The position numbers and the translations under genes were made by a program. 64,000 nt of DNA from assembly GCF_017094465.1 (NCBI RefSeq), contig NZ_CP064791.1, positions 620,001-684,000 on the forward strand. The letters are read 5' to 3'. The DNA is from Halapricum desulfuricans. Its GTDB lineage: Archaea > Halobacteriota > Halobacteria > Halobacteriales > Haloarculaceae. Position 1 is the first letter of the stretch; the number at the start of each line of letters is the position of its first letter. This document shows, one piece after another, positions 17,696 through 26,574 of this stretch. The notes under the pieces were generated by a model. That model did not search any database and was not told the DNA's origin. It saw nothing but the letters and a program-made list of their open reading frames with translations.

Positions 17696-18544
17696 ATGGC
17701 ACCCCGCTGGACCGTCGTGATCGTCGTCCTGCTGGCGGTTGCGGGAGTAGTGACACCGGCGATCGCGACGTCGGCTATCGATACCCGGGCCGAGCAACGC
17801 GACCCCTTCGATCCGCTACCGAGCAACGAAACCGTCGAGGCGAACGCCACGATGGGTAGTCAGATCAGCGCGTTCATGGAATCGTCCGCCGTCGCGGTCA
17901 GCAACAGCGTCGAGACAGGCATCTGGGTCCATCAGTTCAACGCCTCGGAGAACCGGACCGATATGGTCGACCGGCGGGCCACAGTCCTGGAGCGCCGGCT
18001 CGAAGCGCTCCGGGCGGAACTGAACGAGACCGGGTCGGGGAACGTCACTGATCCGTCCGATGCGAGGCGCCTCGCCGCGCTGCAGGCGCGGATCGACGCC
18101 CTCAATTCGACGCTGCAGCGGACCCAACAGGTCGCCAGTGAGGCCGGCGTGAACACGACTCGACTCGAACGCCTTCGGAACAACGCGTCCCGACTACACG
18201 GACAGGACGTCGCCCGGATGGCCCGAAACTTGACCACTGTCGGTCCGCCTGTCGACCGTGGCCCGCCGGCTAATCACGGACCTCCTGGAGAGGGCCCGCC
18301 AAATCAAAGCGGGAACGGCACGCACGGTCCGCCCGGTCACGATGACACGCACGGACAACCGACTGACCCCGAAAACGCCACGCAGAGAACGCCTTCCGAA
18401 CGCCCCGGCCGCACGAACGAAACGAACGGATCGGACTCCCACGCTCCGAAATCGAGCGACGATACCTCGGACGATCCTCCGGAAGGCCAGCCCGCCAGTC
18501 CGTCCACCGCTGACGAACGGGCGTCCGAGCGATCGAACGAGTAG
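17696..18544 (+). CDS. Exported coiled-coil protein with disordered glycan-prone tail
   Basis: 282 residues. Residues 1-25 are a signal peptide (VVIVVLLAVAGVVTPAIA). Residues about 65-170 are helical with heptad-like Leu/Ala spacing (RRATVLERRLEALRAEL) and several Asn-X-Ser/Thr sequons. From residue 180 the chain is Pro/Gly-rich (repeated GPP) and then acidic and Ser/Thr-rich, so disordered. No membrane anchor is visible. It resembles a haloarchaeal exported family that is often next to an ArsR-type regulator, as here; function unknown. A TTTTTA box lies about 32 bases before the ATG. Confidence 0.65.
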   Translation: MAPRWTVVIVVLLAVAGVVTPAIATSAIDTRAEQRDPFDPLPSNETVEANATMGSQISAFMESSAVAVSNSVETGIWVHQFNASENRTDMVDRRATVLERRLEALRAELNETGSGNVTDPSDARRLAALQARIDALNSTLQRTQQVASEAGVNTTRLERLRNNASRLHGQDVARMARNLTTVGPPVDRGPPANHGPPGEGPPNQSGNGTHGPPGHDDTHGQPTDPENATQRTPSERPGRTNETNGSDSHAPKSSDDTSDDPPEGQPASPSTADERASERSNE

Positions 18545-18619
18545 TTCGGCCATGGTGACCAGTCTCGGGATCCGGATTTAGGGAAAGCCTTTTATAGAAG
18601 AACTGGTTACATCAGGTGA

Positions 18620-19270
18620 ATGGACTCCGCCGAACTGCTCGATCTTCTGGGGAACGCGAACCGTCGGCGCATCCTCCGGCTGCTCGCGCGCAAACCCTGT
18701 TACGTGACGGAGATCAGTGAGTACATCGGCGTCAGTCCGAAGGCGGTTATCGATCACTTGCGAAAGCTCGAATCGGCCGGACTGATCGAGAGCCGGGTCG
18801 ACGAACAGCGCCGCAAGTACTTTTATATTGCCAGGGGGTTCCGCCTGGAGGTATCCGTCTCGCCGTACGAATACGGTGCCAAGAGCGCGTACCCGGCCAG
18901 TTCAGGGCTTGATCTCACCTCCTGTGAGCACCTCTCCGTGGATCTGGAGCCGAACGGTGAGTCGGATCTCGACTCGCTCGCGACCGATCTGCGCGAACTC
19001 GAGCGGCTCCGAAACGAACTGTCGCTCGCCCAGCGGTGGGTTCAGGGACGACTGACCGACGTCATGGAGCGAATCGGCGATCAGATCGACGGCGACGACC
19101 GCCTCACCGTCGAGGTGCTGTTGGCCCTCACCGACGGGGCGGCGACCCCACATCAACTCAGTCGTCGCGTGGACGCGCCGCCGGGGATCGTGCTCGACGT
19201 GTTACGATTGCTCGAAGTCGAGGACGTCGTCGAACGCGACGGCGAACAGTGGCTGTTGGCAGACACGTGA
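18620..19270 (+). CDS. ArsR-type regulator with two winged helices
   Basis: 216 residues. The N-terminal winged helix spans residues about 5-72 (LLGNANRRRILRLLARKPCYVTEIS and GVSPKAVIDHLRKLESAGLI). A middle part with coiled helices follows (LRELERLRNELSLAQRWVQGRL), and residues about 160-214 look like a second winged helix. A TATA box (TTTTATA, 18590-18596) lies about 25 bases before the start. It is 75 bases downstream of the exported coiled-coil gene and may control it. Confidence 0.82.
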   Translation: MDSAELLDLLGNANRRRILRLLARKPCYVTEISEYIGVSPKAVIDHLRKLESAGLIESRVDEQRRKYFYIARGFRLEVSVSPYEYGAKSAYPASSGLDLTSCEHLSVDLEPNGESDLDSLATDLRELERLRNELSLAQRWVQGRLTDVMERIGDQIDGDDRLTVEVLLALTDGAATPHQLSRRVDAPPGIVLDVLRLLEVEDVVERDGEQWLLADT

Positions 19271-19272
19271 TA

Positions 19273-19773
19273 TCACTCGATGTCCCGGGTCAGTCCGGCA
19301 CGGAGGTCACGACCGACGTAGTGGCCCAGCAGGCCGGCGATTCCGCTGGAACTGGCACCGACCGCGACGAGCGGTGCGCCGGGCCCGAACACCGCGATGG
19401 TGAAGTTGCTGAGTAGTATCGTCAGTGCCCCCGTCATCAGCGCCGCCGCGCCGACTTCGAGGTAGCGCCGGCTGTCGGATCCGACGCCGATCGCCCCGCC
19501 AGCGAGGAAGATGCCCACCAGCCCAGTGACGTTGTCCGGAATGAACGGTACGACGGCTCCGGAAGCGAACGCCAGTGCGACAGACAGCACCAGCGCGAGC
19601 GCGAACGTCTGTACCGAGAAGACACTCCCGATCCGATCCCCGATACGTCCCCGTATCCCGCCGCTGGTCTCGGTGTGTGTCTCGGTCGCGTCCGGCTGTT
19701 CGTCCATGATGGCGTCGAGATCGACCTCGCCGACCTCGTCCTCGCGGCTCAGCTGGTCGGTGCGCTCGGCCAT
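19273..19773 (-). CDS. Membrane protein with four helices
   Basis: 166 residues from the ATG at 19773. The first 55 residues are acidic and hydrophilic. Four hydrophobic segments follow (TFALALVLSVALAF, VTGLVGIFLAGGAIG, GAAALMTGALTILL and a glycine-rich last one). The arrangement resembles DUF456-like or glycine-zipper membrane proteins of haloarchaea. No enzymatic motif. It is convergent with the ArsR gene, two bases away. Confidence 0.6.
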   Translation of the reverse strand: MAERTDQLSREDEVGEVDLDAIMDEQPDATETHTETSGGIRGRIGDRIGSVFSVQTFALALVLSVALAFASGAVVPFIPDNVTGLVGIFLAGGAIGVGSDSRRYLEVGAAALMTGALTILLSNFTIAVFGPGAPLVAVGASSSGIAGLLGHYVGRDLRAGLTRDIE

Positions 19774-19877
19774 GGCTCGTGGTTGACGGGCCAGGTTGAT
19801 AGGAATTTGCTCTCCGGCGTTTCGGATGCCCGTCGCCAAGAGATGGTTTCAAGTCCGCGCGAGCGGTAACCCGATCC

Positions 19878-21122
19878 ATGCAACCAGGCGACCGGGTTCA
19901 CGTCGACCGCGGCGAGCAGTCCTACGACGGGGTGTTGTTGCCCTCCTCGACGGACGACAATCTCGTGATCAAACTCGACAGCGGCTACAACGTCGGGATC
20001 GACCGTGAGGCCGCCGACGTCGATGTCCAGGAAGCGGGCGTCTACGACATCGAGGGTGCACAGGCCGAGGAGAGCGCATCCGAGATCTCCTTCGACGAGG
20101 ATCTCCCGACGATCTCGCTCATCTCGACCGGCGGGACGATCGCCTCGACGGTCGACTACCGCACCGGCGCTGTGACCGCACAGTTCGACGCCGAAGACGT
20201 GCTCCGTGCCGTACCCGAACTCGCGGGGCTGGCCAACTACCGCGGGCGGGTGGTCGCGAACATCCTCTCGGAGAACATGACGCCCGACGTCTGGCAGGAC
20301 CTGGCCGAGGCCATCCACGAGGAGATCCAGGCGGGCGCGGACGGCGTCGTCGTCATGCACGGTACCGACACGATGCAGTTCTCCGCGAGCGCGATGGCGT
20401 TCATGCTGGAGACGCCGGTCCCGATCGTCTTCACCGGCAGCCAGCGCTCGGCCGACCGTCCCTCCTCGGACAACGTGATGAACGCCGTCTGCGCGGTCGA
20501 GGCCGCGAAAAGCGACGCCGCGGAGGTCATGATCTGCATGCACGCGGACGCGTCCGACGAGGTCTGCGCGCTCCACCGTGGGACGCGCGCCCGCAAGAAC
20601 CACACCTCGCGTCGAGACGCCTTCGGAACCGTCGGCGCGGAACCGCTCGGCGAAGTCGTCTACGAGGACCGCCAGGTCTCGTTCCGCCGCGAGTACCGCG
20701 AGCGCGGCGAGGCCAATCTCGAACTGGCCGCTGATCTCGAAACCGAGGTCGAACTGGTGAAGTTCACGCCCGGGACCGATCCGGCCGTGCTCGAAGCCTA
20801 CGACGACAAGGCCGGAATCGTCCTGGAGGGGACCGGACTCGGCCACGTCAACACAGACTGGATCGAGTACGTCGACGATCTCATCGACGACGGGACGCAC
20901 GTCGTCATGACAAGTCAGTGTCTGGACGGACGAGTCTGTGATCGCGTCTACGATACGGGCCGCGACCTGCTCGATGCCGGCGTGATCGAAGGCGAAGACA
21001 TGCTACCTGGAACGGCAAAGGTCAAACTCATGTGGGCGCTTGCCAACGCCGAAGACATCGAGGAGACGATGGGGACCGAACTCGCGGGCGAGATCCAGGA
21101 CCGATCCGTTCCCTGGACGTAA
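19878..21122 (+). CDS. gatD: Glu-tRNA(Gln) amidotransferase subunit D
   Basis: 414 residues, the usual length for archaeal GatD. A small N-terminal barrel (residues 1-70) precedes the asparaginase-type domain. The catalytic Thr motifs are ISTGGTIAS (residues about 82-90) and VVMHGTDTM. GatD releases ammonia from glutamine or asparagine for GatE, which converts Glu-tRNA(Gln) to Gln-tRNA(Gln). GatE is not in the window, which is normal. This is a marker of archaeal translation. Confidence 0.96.
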   Translation: MQPGDRVHVDRGEQSYDGVLLPSSTDDNLVIKLDSGYNVGIDREAADVDVQEAGVYDIEGAQAEESASEISFDEDLPTISLISTGGTIASTVDYRTGAVTAQFDAEDVLRAVPELAGLANYRGRVVANILSENMTPDVWQDLAEAIHEEIQAGADGVVVMHGTDTMQFSASAMAFMLETPVPIVFTGSQRSADRPSSDNVMNAVCAVEAAKSDAAEVMICMHADASDEVCALHRGTRARKNHTSRRDAFGTVGAEPLGEVVYEDRQVSFRREYRERGEANLELAADLETEVELVKFTPGTDPAVLEAYDDKAGIVLEGTGLGHVNTDWIEYVDDLIDDGTHVVMTSQCLDGRVCDRVYDTGRDLLDAGVIEGEDMLPGTAKVKLMWALANAEDIEETMGTELAGEIQDRSVPWT

Positions 21123-21164
21123 CTTTCCGTCTCGACGCGTTCGCGAGAATGGCCGTCTAGCGCT

Positions 21165-21734
21165 CTATCCGTCGCCCTGCGGGTCCTCGACGACGACTTC
21201 GCCGTCGACGACGTCGACGTTGATCAGCGTCTTGACGTCGTAGTCGGTGTCGTCGAGGTTGTTCTCGCCGCCGACCTTCTTGATCACGGCGACGATGTCG
21301 ACGATTTCGGCGCCGATCTCCTCGAGCGCGCCGGTGATGCCGGCGAGCGTCCCGCCGGTCGAGAGCACGTCGTCGAGCACGAGCACCTTGTCGCCCTCGT
21401 AGACGTCGTTGACGTACATCTCGCTCTCTGAGTAGCCGGTCACCTGCTGGAGCGAGACCTCCCCTTCGAGGCCGTACTTGCGCTTGCGGATGACGACCAG
21501 GGGGATGTCGGTCATCAGCGAGAGCGCCGTCGAGATGTGGATCCCCATCGCGGCGGGCGTGACGATCTTGTCGACGTCTTCCAGTTCCGCCTTGCGGATG
21601 ATCCTGATGACGATCTCGCGCAGCAGTTCCGGTTCGAGCATCGGGACGCCGTCGCTGATCGGGTGGACGAAGTAATGGTAGCCGTCCTTTTCGATGATCG
21701 GCGCGTCGAGCATCGACTGCCTGAGGCGGTCCAT
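21165..21734 (-). CDS. hpt: Hypoxanthine/guanine-type phosphoribosyltransferase
   Basis: 189 residues, the usual length for archaeal Hpt. The PRPP-binding motif is [13 protein letters not shown] (residues about 118-130), preceded by [10 protein letters not shown] and [11 protein letters not shown]. It salvages purine bases with PRPP; archaeal members have variously been called hypoxanthine or adenine enzymes, so the base is uncertain. A TTTTTAA box (21757-21763) lies about 25 bases before the ATG. Confidence 0.9.
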   Translation of the reverse strand: MDRLRQSMLDAPIIEKDGYHYFVHPISDGVPMLEPELLREIVIRIIRKAELEDVDKIVTPAAMGIHISTALSLMTDIPLVVIRKRKYGLEGEVSLQQVTGYSESEMYVNDVYEGDKVLVLDDVLSTGGTLAGITGALEEIGAEIVDIVAVIKKVGGENNLDDTDYDVKTLINVDVVDGEVVVEDPQGDG

Positions 21735-21779
21735 GTCCGCGCTACTCCCCCAGCCGTTAAAAACTGCCCGTCACGAGGC

Positions 21780-22061
21780 GACCGTGTTTATGCCTCCCAC
21801 CTATCGAATAGTAGTCATATTTTTAAGACGTGCAAGATAGAAGGCGCGTATACAGCAATCAGTCAATTCGTGCTCTCGGTTGCGATCGGCGAGTTCGACG
21901 CCCAACTCGAGAGAACGGCCGCGAGCGGGACGCTGGTTCGAAACGTGGACGGGGAACGGACGAGGCGATCTCCGAGTAAGAGGCCACAGTTGACTCGCTG
22001 GTCCGTATTCCTCAGACAACGCGGTTTGAGATCGAAGTCATCTCCCTCTGAGATTTCTTTG
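21780..22061. other. Degenerate region next to remnants
   Basis: About 280 bases with no intact gene. Short frames on both strands carry no recognisable motif. It borders two gene remnants and is probably decayed coding DNA. Confidence 0.4.
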
Positions 22062-22334
22062 ATGATATCGTACACGAACTGGAAATGCTACGCCTCGGGG
22101 AAGAACCCCGGTGGCTTCGGCGTCTTCTGGTTCGAGAAGGTCGATCTGGCGAACGAAGAGATAGCCATCTGCAACGGGAGCGACTTCGACACGCCCGAAA
22201 TCTGGGACTACCTCAACGACGAGGGCCGGACCGCTGGCGTGATGAACATGCTCTCGACGTACCCATCCCAGCCGATCGAGGGGTTCATGATCTTCGGTGG
22301 ACCGGACGCCGTCGAGGGCGAGTACCGCTCGCTG
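22062..22334 (+). pseudogene. Remnant of an alkaline phosphatase/nucleotide pyrophosphatase superfamily gene
   Basis: About 90 codons read through in one frame. They include YTNWKCYASGKNPGGFGVFWF, then FDTPEIWDYLNDEG and GPDAVEGEYRS. This is an internal part of haloarchaeal AlkP-superfamily phosphodiesterase-like proteins, with the family's order of motifs (substrate-threonine region TNWK followed by KNPG-FGVFWF). No start codon region, metal-site N-terminus or C-terminal half is present. The match stops abruptly at about 22334, where a remnant on the other strand begins. Confidence 0.62.
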
Positions 22335-22518
22335 CCAGTTCTTCTCACGGACGAGGGACTTCCCGCAGGCTCTGATGTAGGCGTCGCGATCTTCGAGGGC
22401 CTCGTGGGGCAACAGAGGGATCCCCGTCGATCGTCGGCCCGTCGCGTTCGATGCTCAGGACATCAAGTAGGGTGGGCATGATGTCGACCTGGCGGATCTG
22501 CGTGTCGATTTTAGGCAT
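22332..22518 (-). pseudogene. Remnant of a sulfatase C-terminal domain, frameshifted
   Basis: Reading the minus strand from 22518 gives a segment ending TQIRQVDIMPTLLDVLSIE and then DGPTIDG, the typical C-terminal sulfatase block. A shift of frame is needed near 22420 to continue with LPHEALEDRDAYIRACGKS and VREKNWQR. The fragment ends where the plus-strand AlkP remnant begins. A stop codon directly precedes the ATG, so the fragment is cut on both sides. Both remnants are of kinds common in surface-polysaccharide gene clusters. Confidence 0.6.
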
Positions 22519-22688
22519 CTAAACACGACTGAGTCAAAGTATTCGAAGCGGCTTCTGTCCGAGAGCGACCGCCGCACCGGAGCGAACTGGCACGAAGCTA
22601 TCGCTGTCTCACGGAAAAGGTTCCAAGAATGATATGATTGGAATTTAGCTACGATAATTTTTAGTGATTGGACGAAAAATAACACAAT

Positions 22689-23255
22689 ATGGAACCCTCC
22701 CGGAGACAATGCCTCGGTATGGTGTCGACAGCTGTAGGAGCCTCTCTAGCCGGCTGTGAGTCTATCTCTCTCATGAATAGTAAATCGTCAGGCGGGGATC
22801 GGTGCCCAGAATCGATACTACAATGGTGGCCTCTGGAGGTCCACGAAAGCCCGTATCACGGTTTCAGCTTGCAAGTTGAACCGAGAGAAGTTGGGGCAAA
22901 CGAAGACTTCGTTGTCGAACTCGAAAACACATCTGGAGATCCGAAGACCGTTGGTCGGAGATTTAAATTCGATATTCAGACGGAGGTAGATGGGGTGTGG
23001 CGTTCGATATACGAGAAGACGTCCGAGTTCAGCTACGCGAAGTTCGCTCTCGGACTGGAAGCCGGAGAATCGATGCGTTGGTCGTTCAATTCATCGAGTA
23101 TGAATCATCAGAAGCCTGTCATTTTTTCAAATTGTGCAGAGATTGTGGACGGGAAGTATCGGTTCGTGTTTTCTGGGACGCTTGCCCATAATGAAGATCA
23201 AGATCAAAACGGAGACGCTATAGCGACAACCTTCTCCATTTCAACCAATCAATAA
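22689..23255 (+). CDS. Orphan lipoprotein, lower G+C
   Basis: 188 residues. The N-terminus has twin Arg (SRRQCLGMVSTAVGA) and a lipobox LAGC, so Tat export and lipid attachment at the Cys near residue 23 are likely. The rest is a beta-rich domain of about 140 residues (FSLQVEPREVGANEDFVVEL, then FVFSGTLAHNE) resembling an immunoglobulin-like fold. No family was recognised. Base composition is visibly richer in A/T than the neighbours, and it lies between gene remnants and a truncated toxin gene, suggesting acquired DNA. Confidence 0.7.
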   Translation: MEPSRRQCLGMVSTAVGASLAGCESISLMNSKSSGGDRCPESILQWWPLEVHESPYHGFSLQVEPREVGANEDFVVELENTSGDPKTVGRRFKFDIQTEVDGVWRSIYEKTSEFSYAKFALGLEAGESMRWSFNSSSMNHQKPVIFSNCAEIVDGKYRFVFSGTLAHNEDQDQNGDAIATTFSISTNQ

Positions 23256-23375
23256 TAGTAATAGGGCCAGCGACGGCGCGAACAGCGGTTCGGTTTTGTG
23301 CTCGTCAAGAAACTCAGCAGTCACGTCCACGCCGTCGAGGTAGTCCAGCAAGAACGACGTATCGAGAACGATCAT
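23241..23375 (-). pseudogene. Truncated VapC-type PIN toxin
   Basis: 44 codons starting MIVLDTSFLLDYLDG, the typical first strand and first acidic site (Asp5) of a PIN-domain VapC. The homologous stretch continues to about residue 38 (LFAPSLAL) and then runs out into the end of the lipoprotein gene. A full VapC has about 130 residues, so three of the four acidic catalytic positions are missing. The ATG overlaps the antitoxin stop (ATGA), as in intact vapBC operons. Confidence 0.75.
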
Positions 23376-23596
23376 CGCTCCGCTCGCTCCCGAAGATCAC
23401 CGTCCAGTTCTCCCCGGACCCGTTCGACTTCCTCGCGAAAGCCCTCGACGTCGCTCATCGCGCCGAACCCCTTCATCACGTCACGCTCGTCGCCGGTAAT
23501 CCGCAGTATCGTGTCAGTAAAACTCTCGTCGTCGCGCTTGTGGGCCCTGAGGCGCTCGTAGGCCTCTTCGGTGATGGTCAGCGTCTTCGTCCCCAT
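23372..23596 (-). CDS. VapB-like antitoxin
   Basis: 74 residues from the ATG at 23596. The start GTKTLTITEEAYERLRAHKR is the ribbon-helix-helix-like beginning of haloarchaeal VapB antitoxins, followed by ESFTDTILRITGDERDV and an acidic helical tail that would bind the toxin. The gene looks intact, while its toxin partner is cut short. A dyad directly before the start is a likely autoregulatory operator. Confidence 0.82.
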   Translation of the reverse strand: MGTKTLTITEEAYERLRAHKRDDESFTDTILRITGDERDVMKGFGAMSDVEGFREEVERVRGELDGDLRERAER

Positions 23597-23621
23597 ACGT
23601 GTACGTTTAGACATACACGTA
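23596..23621 (-). promoter_or_regulatory. Operator-like dyad before the antitoxin gene
   Basis: Perfect 8-base arms TACGTGTA (23596-23603) and TACACGTA (23614-23621) with a 10-base spacer abut the antitoxin start codon. Toxin-antitoxin operons are usually repressed by their own antitoxin at such dyads. Confidence 0.6.
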
Positions 23622-23654
23622 CTTAGTTGTCCGGCGAGGGGCCGCAAGTATGCC

Positions 23655-24677
23655 CTACTCCGCAGCGAGCACGACCTCGCGCACGTCATCGACGCCGGCC
23701 CGTCGGACGACCGCCCGAACGACATCCTGCGCGCCGGCGAGGTTGTCCGAGTCGCCGTCGAGCACGAGCAGGCGGGCGTCCTTGCCCTCGTTGATCTCGC
23801 CCGCGTTCAGGCCGACGATGTCGGCACCCGCCCAGGTCGCCATACCGAGCACGTCGCGAGCGGAGACGTCCGCGAGCTTGTTGGCGAACTCCATCTCGCG
23901 GAACATCGACGGACTGTTGAGAAAGACGTTGTCGGTCCCCAGCGCGACGGTCGTCCGGTCGAGCAACTCGCGGATCGGCGGGACGCCGACCCCGGTGACG
24001 AGATTCGAGCGCGGGCAGACGACGACCGGGGTTGCCTCGTCGTCGAGTCGCTGGTAGTGAATGGGCTCGGGATGGACCATGTGCACGAGGAAATCCGGGT
24101 CGAGGTCCATCGCGGGGTTGATGTCGGCGCTGTCGCGCTCGCCCGCGTGGATGCCGAACAGCTTGTCGGCCCGCCGGGTCGCGTTTCGCTCGGCGTCGAA
24201 ATCCGCGTCACGAGCGCCGCTCGCGCCGAACCCGTCGCTCGCGTGCATCGCATCGACGGTTTCGCGGCCGAGGACGACGCTCTCGATTGCGAGCCCCTCA
24301 AGCGCGTCTTCGAGCATCTCGACGCCCTCGACGCCGCCCTCGCGGAACTCGATGAACGCGCCAGTGCCCGACTGTTCCATGAACTGCAGCGAACGCCGCA
24401 TGGCCGAGACGGTCTCCTCGCGTGAGGCTTCCCGCAGGAGTCGGTGTTTCAGCCCGTCCGGGGGCGCGACGAGTTCGTCCAGCGAGAGTCCCGCCCCTGC
24501 CTCCTTGGCGATCGAGTCGCCGATGTGGGTGTGGGCGTTGACGAACGCCGGCAGCACGATCGCATCGCTGTCGGTGGCGGTCTCCTCGACGGCCGCGATC
24601 TCGCCGTCCTCGATTACCACTCGGCCCTCGATCGGCTCGAACGCCCGCCCCGTCAGAATCGTTCCTTCGATGTCCAT
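23655..24677 (-). CDS. Amidohydrolase family protein (cytosine deaminase-like)
   Basis: 340 residues from the ATG at 24677. The metal motif is NAHTHIGDS near residue 48, followed by FGIHAGE, a central His in VHMVHPEP and GTDNVFLNSP for the last metal-binding Asp. The C-terminal LVLDGDSDN closes the composite beta-barrel. This is the metal-dependent hydrolase pattern of the ATZ/TRZ and cytosine deaminase group. The substrate is probably a ring-amino compound, but this is not certain. Confidence 0.82.
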   Translation of the reverse strand: MDIEGTILTGRAFEPIEGRVVIEDGEIAAVEETATDSDAIVLPAFVNAHTHIGDSIAKEAGAGLSLDELVAPPDGLKHRLLREASREETVSAMRRSLQFMEQSGTGAFIEFREGGVEGVEMLEDALEGLAIESVVLGRETVDAMHASDGFGASGARDADFDAERNATRRADKLFGIHAGERDSADINPAMDLDPDFLVHMVHPEPIHYQRLDDEATPVVVCPRSNLVTGVGVPPIRELLDRTTVALGTDNVFLNSPSMFREMEFANKLADVSARDVLGMATWAGADIVGLNAGEINEGKDARLLVLDGDSDNLAGAQDVVRAVVRRAGVDDVREVVLAAE

Positions 24678-24708
24678 ACGGGTCAGTGGGTCGGCCCGGC
24701 CTTGAACC

Positions 24709-25932
24709 CTACTGGAACTCGTCCAGTGTCGCGTGGATCCCGGACCGGACGTCGCTGACCAGCGTCTCCTCGACGTCGAGGCCGAGCACCCGCACGGCGG
24801 CGTCACCGACCCGATCCTGCGCGTCCCGGGGTGCGTAGACGCCGAGTCGCCACTGGTCGTACTGGGCGGCCCGCAGCGCCTGCACCAGCGTCGACTGCTC
24901 TTCGAGTCGGCGGACCTCCCCGCCGACGATCACCCGACTGGAGGTCTCTTTCAGCTCCGGTTTCTCTGGCACGTCGAGGATCACGTGCCCGGGATCGATG
25001 TCGGCCTCCGTGGCGATATCGTCCTCCAGCCGGCGGATCTCGTCGTGATCTGCATCGAGCAGATCGTCGGGCACGGCGTCCATCTCCGCCCAGACCGCGC
25101 GCTTGAACAGGTCGCGGTAGCTCAGCCGCTCGCCGTAGCCCTCGGTCGCGTCGTTCGACCGCAGCGCGACCAGCAGGTCCTTGTCGTCCATCCGGCGGAG
25201 TCGCTCCGGATCGACGGCCGTCTCCGCGAGCAGGCGCTCGGCCCCGCGTCGCAACATCGCCTTCGCGATCCGGGCGACGTGGTGGTTGTACACCGTCGGC
25301 GTCATCAGCGCGCGAGCGAGCAGGAGACTCTCGGCGGTCTGAACGTTGCCCGCCGCCAGCACGAGGTCACCGTCGACGAATCGCAACTCCCGGACCAGCC
25401 GGCCGTGGTCGATCGTCCCGTAGGGAACGCCGGTGTGGTGGGCGTCCCGCGCGAGGTAGTCCATCCGGTCGACGTCCAGTTCGCCGGAGACGAGTTGCCC
25501 GAGTTCCCCTTCGCCGGCCACCATATCCGCCACTCGATCGGGATTGAGACCGTGTTCGGAGAGGATCCGGGCGACCGCACCTCCACCGAGCAGGTCGTGG
25601 ACCTCGTCGTGGTACTTGCCGGTGTGGCGATGGATGAGGTCCTCGACGTTGTGGCTATACGGGCCGTGACCCACGTCGTGGAGCAGAGCCGCCGCGCGGA
25701 CCCGTTCGGCCTGCTGGCCCTCGATGCCGAGATGCGAGAGCGCGCGGCTGGCCAGGTGGTAGACCCCCAGCGAGTGCTCGAAGCGGGTGTGGTTCGCGGA
25801 GGGGTAGACGAGCGTCACAGTCCCCAACTGAGAGATGTGTCGGAGTCGCTGGAGCGGCGCGGTGTCGAGCAGGTCCAGCGCGACGCCCTCGACCTCGATG
25901 TAGTCGTGGACGCTGTCCTTGATCGTCTTCAT
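24709..25932 (-). CDS. HD-domain phosphohydrolase (SAMHD1/dGTPase-like)
   Basis: 407 residues. The metal-binding set is His in HTRFEHSLGV, the HD pair in LLHDVGHGPYSH and the late Asp in SGELDVDRMDYLARD. This arrangement is that of the SAMHD1-like dNTP triphosphohydrolases, not of the Rel/Spo HD proteins. Family members in prokaryotes regulate dNTP pools or have unknown nucleotide substrates. The start MKTIKDSVHDYIEVEG is conserved. Confidence 0.88.
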   Translation of the reverse strand: MKTIKDSVHDYIEVEGVALDLLDTAPLQRLRHISQLGTVTLVYPSANHTRFEHSLGVYHLASRALSHLGIEGQQAERVRAAALLHDVGHGPYSHNVEDLIHRHTGKYHDEVHDLLGGGAVARILSEHGLNPDRVADMVAGEGELGQLVSGELDVDRMDYLARDAHHTGVPYGTIDHGRLVRELRFVDGDLVLAAGNVQTAESLLLARALMTPTVYNHHVARIAKAMLRRGAERLLAETAVDPERLRRMDDKDLLVALRSNDATEGYGERLSYRDLFKRAVWAEMDAVPDDLLDADHDEIRRLEDDIATEADIDPGHVILDVPEKPELKETSSRVIVGGEVRRLEEQSTLVQALRAAQYDQWRLGVYAPRDAQDRVGDAAVRVLGLDVEETLVSDVRSGIHATLDEFQ

Positions 25933-25973
25933 CGTCCGGACGTACGGTCGCTCCCGACAAAAGGCTCGGCCAG

Positions 25974-26492
25974 CTACGCGACCGACTGCAACAGCCCGAG
26001 CAATCCCTCGCGGGTCGCGTTACCGGCTTTGACGGCTTCGTCGGGCGTCCGCCCGCTCTTCGAGACGGTCGTGATCGCTTCGTCCGGTCCGTAGCCGCGG
26101 GCGGAGACGAGCCAGGCCGCCAGGACGTGCCCCGTCCGGCCGATGCCGGCCAGACAGTGGACGACGATCGATTCGCCGACACTGTCGGCCTGCTCCAGCA
26201 CCGCAAGCGCTTCCCGGAGTGTGGCTTTGTCGGCGAGTTGGTGGTCAGTGATCGGAACGTGTGCGACGCGCCCGGGGCCGAAGACGTCCCGATACCGATC
26301 GAGGTCGATGCCCGTTCGCTCTAGTTGGGCATCGGTCAGCAGACAGAGGACGCGCTCGACCTCGCGCTCGCGGACGAACTCCAGCCACTCACCGACCGGG
26401 TCCTCGCTATCGGCACGCCAGGTCGGGGCCGCGGAGCCGTAGACGATCGATTCCTCGGGGGCGGCGGGACCGAACCGATAGGGTGCGGCCAT
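25974..26492 (-). CDS. Dual-specificity (PTP-like) phosphatase
   Basis: 172 residues. The P-loop VHCLAGIGRTG at about residues 111-121 holds the catalytic Cys and Arg of cysteine phosphatases. An upstream Asp in ITDHQLAD is a candidate general acid. It resembles small archaeal dual-specificity phosphatases. It may share transcription with the HD hydrolase downstream. Confidence 0.86.
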   Translation of the reverse strand: MAAPYRFGPAAPEESIVYGSAAPTWRADSEDPVGEWLEFVREREVERVLCLLTDAQLERTGIDLDRYRDVFGPGRVAHVPITDHQLADKATLREALAVLEQADSVGESIVVHCLAGIGRTGHVLAAWLVSARGYGPDEAITTVSKSGRTPDEAVKAGNATREGLLGLLQSVA

Positions 26493-26574
26493 CGCTTTCC
26501 CGTAGGGGGTCCGGCCACCGCAACACTTCGACGGTGGCGAAAGCCTTTCTCACCCACCTCCCGTGTGGCCGACT

